DNA from: Smittia aterrima
Taxonomy: Eukaryota; Arthropoda; Insecta; Diptera; Chironomidae
Direction: 5' to 3'
NCBI GenBank assembly: GCA_033063855.1
Contig: CP093829.1
Span: 11,170,243-11,234,242 of the forward strand
Length of the DNA: 64,000 nt
Below the pieces are notes generated by a model. It saw only the letters and a list, made by a program, of their open reading frames with translations, was not told the origin of the DNA and made no database searches. Shown here in pieces: positions 47,233-60,406 of the stretch. A program made the position numbers and the translations under genes. How positions within the stretch are numbered: the first letter of the stretch is position 1; each line of letters starts with the position of its first letter.

Positions 47233-50200
47233 TGAAAAATGAAAAGAATTCCTTTTATGATGGATTGCGATGGAGTCGTTCGTCTACATTGAGTGATGTC
47301 ATTCAAGAGCCAGACAAGTCTTTATCGTCTGCTTTCTATCTCTCGATTGTCTACTTTTCACGACACAAATCAAAGAATTACTTTGTCGAAAGTACTCAAA
47401 GATATATTTTATTTGTACGACGTGTCAACGTGAGTAAAGCGTTTCAGTATCATCTGACATCGCATTTGAGATGATAAAAGTTTATCTGCGGGCAGACAAT
47501 GGCCGTGCGTATCAAAAAGCTTCATTTGTATAAAGAGACTTCTATGATATGACGAGGGATTTCCATCTGAAAAAGGATTTTAAAAGTAGAATTTATAGAA
47601 CGACACTCGCTTTTACGGCTTACAGCTTTTACAGCAGTAAAGTGAATCATTTCACAATTTATTGCGAAGGATAAAGAGTGAGTTGGTTGAAAAGAAAGGG
47701 GAGAAATAAAAATATCGGTCACTTTAAACCACAATTTATGGGAGCTACTGCTAGTGCTAGCTTCACTTGCTCGTTCATTACGTATTCAGAGAAAGTTTGA
47801 TGGGAAACAATCAACTAGTTCCCTTTCAACCTTTTCCTTTGGCGAATCAAACATCTTTGCTAATGTTCAAATAAACGATTTCACTTCTGGATGGCTTGTC
47901 TCTATCACAGGAATGAAGCTTCAATCCAATGAAGAAACAGGAATGCGATTTCATCTCTCGTCTTCACATAATGTAAAGAATTCATGATCCATAAAGCTTG
48001 TAATTTAAAATGGAATCACCTTTCTTTCTCGATTGTGTTCAACTCAATGGCAAAAATTCAATCATCACAAAATTCTTATAAAGAAATCCAATCAGTTTGA
48101 CCATAATATTATGGCTTCCTTCCCTCTCCCGTTCACTTTTATTCGAAGTTTCAATCTTTTGTGCCATCAGAATCCATTAAACGTAAATCATTTTTCAATT
48201 TTTAAACAATGATTCAGCGAGTATATCGACACAAAAATATGTTCCGCTCGTTGAGAAATTATTTTCACACATTTTATTTATGTTCGCATAAAAAAACTTT
48301 TTTTATTGTTCTTATTTCCTTCTCGTGACTCAATCGAGCGGAAAGCCTTCGTAGGAAAATTCAAAACATTAATAATTAGTTTTTGCGGGAGGCAAATTTA
48401 TTGTTTCGAGCAGTGAGAGTTGAAACTTTTTTTGTCGAAACGCTCGAAAATCAAATTTACGATTCTAATTAAAGTTTCACCTTTCATTGTTTTAAAACCT
48501 TGTAATAACCGTGTTAGCATTAGATTACATTCCGAGAGAGAGAAAGGAAACATTAAAAGTCAAACCTTTTCCTGGCTGAGTCAGTTTAATATCTTTTAGC
48601 AAATGAAACATTTCATATATTACAATTAATCTTAGATACTTGAAGTGCTTTGTGAAAGTACAAGCAATTATCAACGCCCACTTACCTTTGCATAATTATG
48701 CTTCGCAAGTTAAATGACCAAAATCTTGAAGCTCCGCGCCATTTCTTTCGACCATTTATTTCCTCTCCTCTATAAATTAAGCTGATTACATTTCCACTCC
48801 TGCCTCCGAGCAGGAAAAGCGTTTTACCCTTTTATTAGTCTTCGTTGTCGACGTCGTCGTTGTCGCTTTAAATGCGTGAAGCTAATAAAAAGTTTAAAAG
48901 CTATTCGAGCACTTTCAACTCCCACGTAATTTATCTTCTGCAGTGATATCTAATTTAATTTCAATGCGATGACAGTTAATTTCAGAGTTGACCTATGAAG
49001 AGCAGCAGCCGCAAGAGAAGAAGCCTTGAGACGGCTCCAAGAAGTCTCCAACAAAGTTGCAAACTGAAAATTTATCGTTTCAAGGAGTTTTCAATTCGAA
49101 ATCTCTAAAAACCCGCACACGACATTTTCCTTGTTAAGCCTGCAAGGCATTTCATAAAATTTTGCTGCGAAGCAATCACAAACTTTGTTCACATTTTCTA
49201 TCCTTTCCACGCGAAAAGCTTCTCTCGATTTGTGTTTACATTCGAATATAATGCAAATGGAAAGTTCTTCAGTGAAAACATCCGAAGGCCTTGGATTGCG
49301 AGGTGATTTAGTGATTTATATGCAAATATATTCTCCGAAACTTTCTGTTTGCGTTCTCAATCAAATGAAATTCAAAACTTCGTGGATGGAATGACAAAGG
49401 ACATTGAACAGACAAACATTTTACGAATTAAACTCGACGGCAAACATTTCTCGATAAAAACTACACGTAATGAGCAAAACTTTTCTTTTCTCTAAACGAC
49501 TCCGAGCTGATATTAGGGTTTTAACTCAGCATGTAAGCAAAACTATTTCAATTAGTAGCTACAGAGAGCAACTCGGATCCTGTGACAAAACGCTCAATTA
49601 AAAATTCTACCCAAAAGTTCTTTTTTCCTACAAATTGCGCCTTTTATGCTTTAGCTTTGTGAATCAAGTTGAGTTGCTGAGTCGATTTACAGGAAATATG
49701 TCAGCACTTCGGAAACATTCATTGCTTGTCATTTCAACTTGTAAAGAATTCAAGTATTCTCTGAAAACTCAAATATTCTTAATGAGTTTCTTTTCGGTTT
49801 AAGCTCAAGAAATTTTGTGAGCCAAGCTTTACTTTTCGTTCTATAATTGAAAAATTTGCATAACTACAAGCTTTGCTTTTCAACCCTTGCTTAAAGTTGA
49901 ATGAAAAATTAAAATTCAAAGCGTCGACTTTAATAATTCACTTTTGACATGAGTGAATGTTTGAGATGGTTTCCAATCCCATTTAACCTATAGATTGAAT
50001 CCATTTGCGAAAGACTCAGACCGCGAACCACGTTCGATTGCTTTCACATTCGTTATGGAAAAATTGATGTGGGCTTACCGCACTGCGATGACCGTCAGCG
50101 GATATTTGATGAAGTGACCCTCCAGAGAGTTTTACAGAATTTTCCATTTCCCTTATGACGGTATTAAAATCAGTTTAACGCACGAATGAGGTTCATATCC

Positions 50201-53200
50201 AGAAGCTGTGGGCAAGCAAAAGCTCACTCATGCTAGCAGGTCTGTCGAGGACTTATTTGCTTTTAATCTGCTCAACATATTTTAAAAATGATTCTTTTTT
50301 TTTGGTCGAGTGGACTCTTTCCGACTCAACTCTCAACTCAACGCAAGCAACCCGGCAGAAAGTGCCCCCGACAGAAACATACACTGAAAACATAAATTAA
50401 TTTTCGATTACTATCACTGTTTGCTCATCACTTAAACACACATTCACTGAGAGTGGCCCATCCCATTCAATATATTTGAATAGTTTGCAACGAAAAAGAG
50501 CTGAAACATGCACAATGAAAATGTTAAGCTTATTTTGCGCCTGTTGAAATTATCAATGTTAAGTTGATGTAGAATTCAGCCTGCCATGGGTAAAAGCGAA
50601 CCCATCCTCAAGTTTAATTAAAATTTGTTTTGCACAGAACGTGAGAGAGAGCACGGAAATTTTCATCAAATCGATACATTTTTAAACATGTTGAAAGAGG
50701 AGGATGTTTCCCATCCTATCTAACGTTGAGTATTTAGTGGAAACCATTTAGACTTTTTAGGTTCTAAACGTTGGAAAAACATTTACAAGTGCTGATATCA
50801 ACAACTTCGATCGAAGGCCTTTCTATTTCCATATTGTGTTGAACATCGCCTAACTCAACAACAACGGGACTCGACCGTCCTTCGAGGCAACGTTTTCTCT
50901 CACAATGCTCAAGTAAGGCGTGTCAAAAGATTCGCTTCAAACTTTTACTTTAGATTTTAATGAAAAGTGAAGAGATTGACGGCTTTTGATTACGTCGGTT
51001 ACCATCGTATCGATTTTTAATTCTGCCTCCAAGCACTTTTTAGAACTCGTGCTATCGACGAGCTGTAATCTCTCGACTGCTGGCTATCGCTTCAACGGAA
51101 ATTGCTGTGTGGAGAAAGGTGTAATTCAATGAGCAAAAAGTTCTTCGTTCTACAACTCGAAAAATCCTTCCAATTTGTAAAATTGATATTAGCAGAAAAC
51201 TTTTAGATAAAACGAGAATCGCTTTCACTACAAGAGTTTCATCAAATTTTAATTTTCCAGCTTGTTCTTGTTGTTGGCGAGGGAGCGCTTTAAGGTTTTA
51301 ATGATCTATCATTTGCATGCAAATTTTCCTCATCCGCTCATCCTCTCGATTATTATTAAGCTCTTTCATAGATAGTTCGTCTTGATCTGCAGATGATGAT
51401 TATCATTGAAATTTAAATTCTGACATTTCATTTATGTTTTGAAGTATAAATTGCATCGCGCTCTCTTTCACCATCAAAACATGTTTCCCTTGCCGTATTT
51501 CATTAGCCTGCATGGTAATTTAATCGAAATTCACCTTTTTTTTCTCTTTCTGCTTTTCGCTTCGTCGACGGAAGGTGCAAAAAATGTGAATGTCGAGGAG
51601 TTCTGCCGAAATATGAATGTACATGCTTTCTAACGATGTCAACCGAATACCAAACGAGATCGTGTGAAGGGAGATAAAATATTATTTATGCAAATTTATG
51701 TTTGTTTTCATTGAAAAGCATATTTTGCTTGCAAATGAGCGAAATCAAGTTCGTGTTTGATGTAAATAATATTCTCATATTCATTTGACATTTTTTTACA
51801 CAAATCCATTTTTTTTGTGTGTTTGCCGCTGCAAAGTTTAACAAAGAAAAGCGAGAACGATCGCACCAAGTTCCCACGATATAAATATTACATCCTCGCG
51901 TACGAGTGGAGGAGCAAAAAAAAATCTGATAGCATAATCCTTTGATAAATTTCCTCGTGGAAACATCAAGGTTGTGAGCGATGTTTGTTTATTTTCTTCC
52001 AGTAAAGAGAGACATTTATGATTTGCTGGAAAATTTCCTGATGCTAGCGCTTCCGATTTCGACGTGGCAAGCACTGAAAAGAAAATCTGGAAACGTCTTT
52101 CTCTCTTTTTTGTGAGAGAGATTGACGTCTAGGGGCATCGGTTTTCCGATTTGGCTATTGTTTTGGTGGCTGAGAGCAACATCCCCTCATAGAATCTGAA
52201 AAACACAAGTCAAGAGGAAAAAATCTTCGAAGAGGCCTCGCCTGCCTCGAGCTCTTTAATTAATAATGATTATTCCTTCACTGCGGGGGTGGCTGTGGGA
52301 AGATTTCTTTTTCCTCTTTTTTCTATTGTTATGGTGGCCAGTCAATTCTGATGCTTGAACAACAAACGTCTTCTTATTACCCTCGCTTTGGTTGTCTGCC
52401 GCTGCTTCACCGGTAAAATGGAAAGCGACTTATCGCGTGATAACCAAATTCTCACATTTAATAGCCCGATTTATTATGTAATCGTTGTAATCTGCGAATC
52501 TCCTCATAAAGAAAACCCTCATCTCTTTTTTTCCTTTTCTCGCTTTTAAAGCCAACGCTCGCAATGTTTTTCCTATTTATCGTTGAAACTTAGAGCTCAT
52601 TCAACGATGTGAGAATTTGAGCTTTTCGAAATGTATCGACACATTAGTGAACTTTTTTTCTTTTCGCTTCTTTGCTAGTTCACCTGATACGAAACCTTTT
52701 TCAACATTAAATTAAATCAAGAATCTCCTCGGGAGGCTGAAGCATAGGAGAACAGGAATCGTTCGAGCGTAGGAGACGAGCAAGGATCTCTCCGTAAATG
52801 TGTCCAATATACATCAATAATCTATTTTTCTTTATCTTTTATTCTTGTCGTGTTTGAGATACCTCGGCCGCACTCTGTTTCTCGCTTTCCCTGCGATAAA
52901 AACCTCACTCGTTGAAATAAACTTTATCTCGACCTTCTCATCATCGGCTCGAAGACCGCCAGGCTGTGTAAAAGGAAAATAAGACATTAAATCGTCCCCG
53001 AAAACGTGCAAGCGTGGAGCCAACAAAGAAAATATCAATACATAAACGCCATACCATTGATAGCATATTTGATGGATTTTTTTCTCTCTCTCATTCTTAT
53101 CTGGTCTGGTGTGTCGGAGAGAAGCGTGAAGAAAAGTTTCAGCTGCAGACAGAAATGTAATAAAGAAAAAGGAAAACTTCCTCACGGCTTCATTTCTTCC

Positions 53201-54600
53201 ATCCCATCTCATTCGTGCCAAACGAAAGAAAAGAATTTCACGTGAAAGTTTAATGGAAATTTTTCTTTTCCTTTTTATATTCCAATAAAAATATCGGCTT
53301 AGTCGACTACTTGGCTATTTTCATTATGCTGTTGTAAAAAAGATTTCGCTCTTAATTGAAACAATGAACTTTTCTTCTTCATCCACTCATTCGATTCACG
53401 CTCATCTTTAAAGCTTCTTCAAGCTTTTGAGACAACAGAGGAAATCTTTGGAGTTCTAAAAGCTTTTTATTGTCGCTTCGATTTATGTTGTTGGCAGAAA
53501 GCTAAACTGAACAGAATTTCTTACATGCTTCAACTTTCTGTCGTCTTCATCTTATTCGTTTCTTTATTCTTAGCCTTGAATAAATAATATAAATAAAGCG
53601 AGCGGATTCTCCACTCGGGACTCAAGAGGGCTTCACGCTAATGTTTCGGCTTTACAAGCAAACAACTCGCCATTGCAATCACTTGACAACAAAGTTCTGT
53701 GACATCATCTCTGAACTGTAAAGAAAAATTATGAAATCTCCAGAGAGTTGCTTTGCAGCCAATCCGGAAAGAAAATGACAAGACTCTGTTGTGATGACTA
53801 TTTTTGCGTTAAAGTATCTCCGGTCGCTGTTAGTCCTCCTCAGCCTCCTTCTTCATCATCCCCGTCTTACTCATTCAATCTCCCAATCACCGAAGGGCCT
53901 TTTTGTTTTATTGTAATGATTCTTCGAGACTTTGTTCTTTAAAATTCTGAAGTTTTACAGTTAAATTGATTTATAAGGCCATTATTTCTCCACATTGGGA
54001 AATGAAATCTCTCAGTCTATTCGGTGAAAAGTTTTTTTGTGTTTGCCTTTCTTCTTTCGTCTGTTTGTTTCTTATTTCCATTTCACAGACGAGCAAATTT
54101 ATTACATTATAGTTTTCGAGGATTTCGCTCTTACTCCGAACAATTTATGGGACAGCAGATTCCTTTTCCACCGGATTTTTATGGGTGAGCTTCAAAGAAG
54201 TGTGGGAAATCTATTTGAGACAAAACAGGGACGAAGCGGATGTCAAGCGTTGGAGGAGAGCATGCGAAAAACGAAAAAGTGCATTTGAATGAGTCTGCTG
54301 GATAATTTAGGTCATTAAAAAGTTTCTGAAAAGTATATAAATTAAAGAAGTTGTTCCTATCTCCTGCCCGAGTCATTAAACTCGACTCTTAATGATCTTT
54401 TTATTGCGAGCTTTAAGCGAAGTTTTTCTTGACAATTTCTCCTGACTTCGGCGAGTCGACTTGTAGTTGAGATCAATGATTTCCTTCAATCTACAACTTA
54501 ATTTCGATTTATTGATTTATTTTTTTGTAACGATTTTCTGTTTAAAAGTTATTGCGAAGCGCTTTTGCAAATTTTAGTCACTTGAGATAAAATATTCCTT
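47233..54600. other. Non-coding stretch between LRR-BTB and the small basic-protein gene
   Basis: No gene is supported. The largest frame (129 codons, minus strand, 52832-53221) lacks a recognisable domain. A short imperfect GTC-repeat lies at 48844-48865. Nothing else stands out beyond AT-rich simple sequence. Confidence 0.5.
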
Positions 54601-54623
54601 AATTTTTCGATTATTCAGTAAAA

Positions 54624-55325
54624 ATGTCTTCCCAATCAAAAAGAGTCGCTGAATCAATGAGATTTCACTTTGACAAGAGCTCTAAGAAACAAGGTAACAC
54701 ATTTAATTAGCGTCTTCTTCTTTAATTTCAATATTTTTATTATTCAGAAAATGGCGAGGACGTCGCAAAACGTAATTCACAATTGCTCGCTGATCCAGAT
54801 GCTATGTTCTTCAAAAAGCCACGAACTTCGCTTTCAGCAACCGATGATGTTATCCCAAACTCGCAATCGCCTCCAAGAATTGTTAACAAGTCTTTAAACC
54901 GAGTTCGAGATCAAAGTCGTAAGAACAGCATCAGTTCAAGCCCTTCAATCATGAAAGCTAAAAAAATAACGCCAAACTTTTCACGAAACACACCTGACTC
55001 AAAATCTGTTGACTCAGCCATCGACGATGTCTTCAATCAACTGAAGAAACCTGAAGAACATTCGGAGAATGCCTCGATTAAATACGAAAAAGAAGAATCG
55101 GCCGCCATATCCAACGAGATCCAGTGGGGAAAGATAAACGTTACAGCCTTGGCCCAGCTGAAGGCAAACACTGCAAACTTCCGACCAATTATCGAAGAAT
55201 TGAAGAAAGCTAAGTAAGTGAATTGCAGAAAACTAAATGTTGATTGTAATTGAATCATTTGCTTTATCCTAAACAGCGAGAAGATCTTGGAAGTTCGCCG
55301 TGCTCTCGGAATCAGCGATGTCTAA
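54624..55325 (+). CDS. Unrecognised small basic protein, three exons
   Basis: Exons 54624-54693, 54748-55213 and 55277-55325 join in phase (introns of 54 and 63 bp, both GT-AG) to give 194 residues. The N terminus is MSSQSKRVAESMRFHFDKSS. A middle part rich in Ser, Lys and Asn follows (for example SRKNSISSSPS and SDxSP-like sites such as NTPDSKSVDS) and is likely disordered and phosphorylated. The last 50 residues look structured, with the stretch WGKINVTALAQLKANTANFR followed by a charged helix and the end RRALGISDV. Codon use and clean splicing argue for a real gene. I do not recognise the family; the layout (disordered basic body, short conserved C-terminal helix) resembles nuclear or chromatin-associated adaptor proteins, but that is a guess. 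The bases TTATTCAG just before the ATG could be a splice acceptor for a 5' UTR exon. Confidence 0.8.
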
Positions 55326-55646
55326 TATAGCTAACAACACTTACGGCGATCGCTGTATGCCAAACTTTCCAACTTTAACTTTGTAAATTTGTTTTCTGAA
55401 TCGACTAAAATATGGAATTACAGCTGTTGTCTCTCGATGATTTTAATGCCCCGAAGGAGTTTTCAGCTTTTATCAGAAGCACAAAAGCTTGTTGGTCGCT
55501 TGAGAAAAAATCTACCTGAACCTTAATTACTTTTTGACGAGCAATGTCTCTTTCCCGGGAGTTCGCTACAAGCTTTCTCAGTCCCTCGTGTCTAATGATA
55601 TAAGAAAAAACAGTTCAGTAATTGATTGTCAGTAACAATCGATTCA
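55326..55646. other. Short intergenic gap
   Basis: About 320 bp separate the small basic-protein gene from the decayed zinc-finger gene on the same strand. It should contain the 3' UTR of the former. I see no AATAAA hexamer and nothing else of note. Confidence 0.5.
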
Positions 55647-56555
55647 ATGACATTGAAGCTTCTCTCAGAAATTAATTCTGATAATCAACGAAATAAGTTT
55701 TCGAGATGTTATAATCTCATCGCGAAAGTTGTCAGGACTCAACGAATTATGTTCTTTGAGCTTTATGTTTATCGAACCTGGGGGTTAAAAGTTAATGAAG
55801 CAGCTCATCAATTTCTCGACGAAGTCATCTCTAAGGAAACCGATTTTGCTTATTATAACGAAAAGCTCGCTTTTCTGCATCAAAAGAATTTTGAAGAAGC
55901 TATCAAGTTATTCGACAAAGCCATCGAATACGACGAAATGGCAAGATCCATGCAGAAAGCGAAGGGAAAGAAGGACGGAGTGATGAGAATGATGACAAAC
56001 GATGAGGTTGATGGTGGCAACAAGGAGAACATTGTGAGTGGCGACGTTCGTGAAGAAGATGAAAGTCAAACAAAGAGCTTCGATACTAAGTTGACGACAA
56101 CTGTTCCGGAGACGACAATAAAGGTCAACGAAGCTGCTGAAGTTGTGAACGAGAAGAAGCCAACATTTTCTTGTAACATTTGCTTTCTGAAATCGTTAAC
56201 GAAAAATTACAATCTTAATCGACACATGGTTCTGCACACAGGCGAACGTCCCTCTTTAAGTGCTAAATGCAACAACTCATTCAACTAGAAATTCAACTTA
56301 AAGCAACACGAGTCAACTTACATAAGCTTTAAGACAAAGAAGACTCTTCAATATCATCAATCGACTCACCAGAACACTCCGACCTTCGAGTGAAACGTGT
56401 GTCCACAAAAACCTTCCTTTCACAAGAAGAAAAAAGATTCCATCGTATACGATTCACAAAATAATAATTTCGAATGTGACATGTGTGGGGTAGATAGAAT
56501 GAAAGCGGAGTCATATATTGACTCCCACACTCGACTCGAAGTTGCTCGCGTGTAA
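55647..56555 (+). pseudogene. Decayed TPR plus C2H2 zinc-finger gene
   Basis: A 213-codon frame opens at the ATG at 55647. It holds a TPR-like helix pair (EKLAFLHQKNFEEAIKLFDK), an acidic and polar linker, and one C2H2 finger (CNIC ... NLNRHMVLHTGERP). The finger spacing is one residue longer than usual. The frame meets TAG at 56286, yet the same frame then continues with finger remnants: NLKQHEST, LQYHQSTH, and after a TGA at 56391, NVC and FECDMCG, to a TAA at 56553. The TGA sits where the first Cys of a finger belongs (FE-stop-NVC), as expected from a TGT or TGC to TGA change. Later fingers have lost Cys and His ligands. Most simply this is a recently inactivated gene; a truncated functional product of 213 residues is the main alternative. 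Confidence 0.6.
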
Positions 56556-58950
56556 TCTGTGTAAATTTGCTTATTCTACCATCGCATTCTTTGGAAATCA
56601 TTTCGCGAGCTCAACATTGAAAAAGGAAATGTTTAGTCGTTAATTCTGTAATTTCATCGAAGCTTCATGAATAAAAATCATCTCGTCAAAAGCAGACGAC
56701 TCAAGCGTCTTCCCTCCTTCGACCTTATGATAGCGTTTTAATCCATTCACAGCAAGATAAAAGCGACGTCGTCTTTATGCTCTACTTGTGAAGCGAGGTG
56801 ATGTTCAACGTCGCAAAAAAGCGGCGGCGACAACGACGAAGAAGGATAAGTTAAGGGAAACCGTAAAGTGCATTAGTCTTCAACTTAGTTCACCCATTAT
56901 AAACATTCTTGAACTAATATAATTAATCGCTTTACTTCATCCTCTTTCTCAGTAATTCCACGTACACATGAACAGCATGAAGGCGAGTAAAGTCTAATGA
57001 CTTTTCGACTTCGAATTTTCATTGGGAAAAATCTTTTCCATTTCATTAACCAAAATAATTTATTTTCCTCTCACTTTTCTTTCAATAAGAGCAAAAGTTT
57101 CGAAATGAAAATGTAAATAAAGAAATTAATGAGCACGAAAAAGTTTCTCCTTTCGTTCCACGAAGAAAACTCTCGAGAAAGTTTTTTTCATTTTATTATC
57201 AAAGCAGCGAATGGCATCAAAGTAAATTGAACAGTTACGATTGCGGCTGAAAAGCTTTCTCCTGCTGCTCAAAAAGCGTCAATTAAAGGTAATTGCAAGC
57301 AACCGCTCACTTGTCACGTAGTCGCCTTGGAAGATGCCACCTAGGGCATTCTTAGTTTAGCTTGTAAGTATTCAAAGGATCATAGCTAGTGTCAACTAAA
57401 GTTTTTAATTAAAGTGGTATCACCTAAAGCTATTGCACAAATGCGAGTGAATTCAGGAAAAGGAAGTACAGATAAAAGTGAGAACTGAATGTCACAGCGA
57501 GGAACAGAGAGCTCTACGTGCAATTGCTGCATTGCAAAATATTTTTTTTCTTTGATCCCCGTGAACATTCGTGAAGCCAGGACAACTATAAATGAATTCG
57601 CTATCCATAGAATAATAAACTTTAACAAAAACCAAACAAAACTTGGAAGTTTTCGTGCGGATTAATTATTAAATTGAATATTTTCCAAGCTAACCAGATG
57701 TAAGCTCTCGTCGAGCGGGAGTAGCGTCTCAATCTGGCTGAAATAATAACGAACTGTTACGTGAGTACAAGATACTAGACATAGATAGGAAACAAGCGAG
57801 TTAAACACTTGGGAACCCGAGGCATTCAAGTTTTTTTTATATTCCATTGACTTCAGTTCTCGCTTTCCTCCGTCGTCCCAGTCAATTTGCACAATGAAGC
57901 AAATTTACTCTCTTGCTCTATTTGTGTCGGCGGCCGGCGGGAGAAAGAAAGTTACTCGCTGCGCCTGATACGATTTTCTACCTCAGACCAGATAAATAAT
58001 AAATTGTTTTCGATAGAATTTTCTAAAATGTTTGAATTATGTATTCGCCTTCTCGAATTAGACGAGCAAACCGCTCGGCGCTTGAATATTTTATTCCAGT
58101 CGATGAAAAATTCAAGACGAAATATTCCGTATCGTTCGGTTTGGTGTGTACGAGCTTCAACGAGCTTCTCATGAAAATTTAAGCTTTACTGCCAATATCA
58201 TTTCAATTTTTCAAATAGACAAACGAAAGACGAGAAAAAAACGATTTTGAAGAAAGTCTGGCGGAAGCATTCAATTCAATTCAGGGAAGGGAAATCTCGT
58301 TATCAATCTGCCGATGATAAGGTCGATGAGAAGCATCCCTCGCGATTGAAAAAGGTGAGGCTTCGTTTGTTGATTTAGCTCTTGGAGTTTCATTTCATTC
58401 GATGTCATTAAATTAAACAAAAAAAAACTCTTGAATAAACGACTTTAACAACTTTTGAACGTAACTAAGGAATAAGACGCTAACTATGAAACTCATTGCT
58501 TTAAAGTTCTTGATTTACACAGCTCGCTTTGCATAATTAAAAGCAAACTATGAAGATTCTTACCAAAACTTGCATAATTAACTTTCGAAATGAAATATGA
58601 AATGGAACGCCATGTAAATTATCGTCGGTATAGCTGAATGCTTTGGGAAAGCGAGCGCACAATGAACTGAAATTTAATTAAATAAATTTAAATGCATTTA
58701 ATCGGATTTAGCGCTCAGTTTAGTTTAGAGTCGCACCACTCGACTCTTTCTCGTTCGCAACTGCCAAGCGATGAGAAGCAAAGCGATGAAGAATGCCGAA
58801 AGCTTTTAACTTGTGCAGATGATCGTGGTGTGAGATTGATTAATACTTTAACAAATATTTGAAAGCGTCGCATGTGTATCTGCATGCGAGTGTTTGTGAC
58901 TGATAGTAGCACAAACATTTATTGAGCGATTGTGTGGTCGACTTGGCTGT
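56556..58950. other. Non-coding stretch upstream of the dehydrogenase pair
   Basis: No coding exon is recognisable. There is a short GC-rich patch near 57928-57940 and another near 56815-56835, both isolated in AT-rich sequence. The right end leads into the promoter of the first dehydrogenase gene. Confidence 0.5.
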
Positions 58951-58954
58951 GATG

Positions 58955-58985
58955 TATAAATTAAAAACGCTCGTATTTAGTGTTT
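58955..58985 (+). promoter_or_regulatory. Candidate core promoter of dehydrogenase copy A
   Basis: TATAAA at 58955-58960 is followed about 25 bp on by TTAGTG, an approximate arthropod initiator. Transcription from there would give a 5' UTR of about 80 nt before the ATG at 59059. The spacing is right for a TATA promoter but no transcript evidence is available. Confidence 0.4.
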
Positions 58986-59058
58986 AACGTCATCTAGCTT
59001 GGGACGCTTCATCCGCAGTCGCTCGTTAAAATTAAATATTTAGAATCGCACCCGAACT

Positions 59059-60406
59059 ATGGCTCCGTTAAAATGGGGAATCGCTTCGGCTGGTAAAATT
59101 TCTAATGATTTTTGTGCAGCCCTCACCACATTGTCAAAGGATGATCATCAAGTTGTCGCTGTAGCGGCACGAAATGAATCCAATGCGAAGGAATTTGCGG
59201 AGCTATTTGGAATTCCCAAATTCTACGGAGGCTACGAATTGCTGGCTGCCGATCCGGATGTCGGTATGTTAAAAACATTTCATTTTGGGCTCCCCAGTAC
59301 AGTGAATGATGCAGGAGAACTTGCTTGCAGATGCGGTCTACGTTGGTGCGATTAATCCCGTTCATTTCGAGTTGGCTATGATGATGCTGGATGCAGGCAA
59401 ACACGTTCTATGTGAGCAAACATGGTGAATAATTCAAACTGATTAAATGAGGAAGTTGATTTTATTAGGTGAGAAGCCCTTGACGATGAACGAGAAGCAA
59501 TCTCGCAAACTTCTCGAAAGGGCCAAGGAGAAAAAGTTGCTTTGCGTCGAAGCCATTTGGTCGCGTTTTTTCCCTTCTTACAATCACTTGAAAGGTCGTT
59601 TAGACAAAAATGAATTGGGCGACATTAAAGAGGTTGAAGTTGAGTTCGGGTTTGATATTCAAGAGGTTGACAGACTTTCGTAAGATGTTCGAATTTCTCA
59701 TTATGAAACATTATTTAAAATTTTGTTTTTCAGACGTAAGGAGCTTGGTGGGGGAACAATTCTCGATTTAGGCATGTTGTTCAACAAACGATTCCACGAA
59801 AACTCTCGCTAACTCAATTCTTTTCTCTCCCAGGCGTTTATACAATTCAGTTCGCGCAATTTGTTTTTCGCTCTGAACCTGTGGAGATTCATGCCAAAGG
59901 CAAGTTAAACGATAATGGCGTGGACATCGAAACTGAAGTGGAGATGAAGTACGCTAACGGAGGTGTTGCTCGTTTTAAAACAAGCGCAACGAGAGAACTT
60001 CAGAATAAAGCAAACATCCGAGGCAGTAAAAACTCAATGACGGTAAGTTTGTTTCTATCATCATGACAAGCAATTCACGGGCAATCGCTCAGTTCAATTG
60101 AAGTTGATTGATAAGATAACAATTTCTAATATTTATTCTTCTCAGATCGACTCGTTCTGGTGCTCCACGTACTTGACTGATATCGATGGAAACACGAAGG
60201 AATGGCCTTTACCTAAGCACAAAGTTGGAAACTTCTTTTTTCACAACAGCGCTGGATTGCGATATGAAGCAGAGGAGATAAGGCGGTGCATTAAAAATGG
60301 ATTAGTCGAGTGCCCGACAGTAACTCACAATGAAAGCTTGATAATCGCCCGAATCCAAGACAAAATTCGAGCAATTCTTGGAGTAAAGTTTCCTGAAGAC
60401 GACTAA
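59059..60406 (+). CDS. Trans-1,2-dihydrobenzene-1,2-diol dehydrogenase-like, copy A
   Basis: Six exons: 59059-59263, 59331-59411, 59469-59679, 59734-59771, 59834-60042 and 60146-60406, giving 334 residues, the typical length of dimeric dihydrodiol dehydrogenase. The N-terminal Rossmann fold starts KWGIASAGKIS, with the basic RNE segment that suits NADP(H). The Gfo/Idh/MocA catalytic EKP motif is at 97-99 (LCEKPL), then EAIWSRFFPSY and LDLGVYTIQF with the conserved catalytic-type tyrosine at 181. The enzyme oxidises trans-dihydrodiols and reduces dicarbonyls and some sugars in the cytosol with NADP(H); the physiological substrate in insects is not settled. The fourth intron uses a GC donor. 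A paralog follows 1.5 kb downstream on the same strand. Confidence 0.94.
59772..59833 (+). other. GC-AG intron in dehydrogenase copy A
   Basis: The only way to join LDLG to VYTIQF in frame is an intron from GCATGT to CTCCCAG. No GT donor is available at the correct phase, and reading through would meet the in-frame mismatch MLFNKRFHEN, which is absent from the family. Copy B has no intron at this position. Confidence 0.75.

Noticed and set aside
52832..53221. 129-codon minus-strand open frame
   Set aside because: No domain, and the reading depends on low-complexity TTC/AAG-rich sequence.
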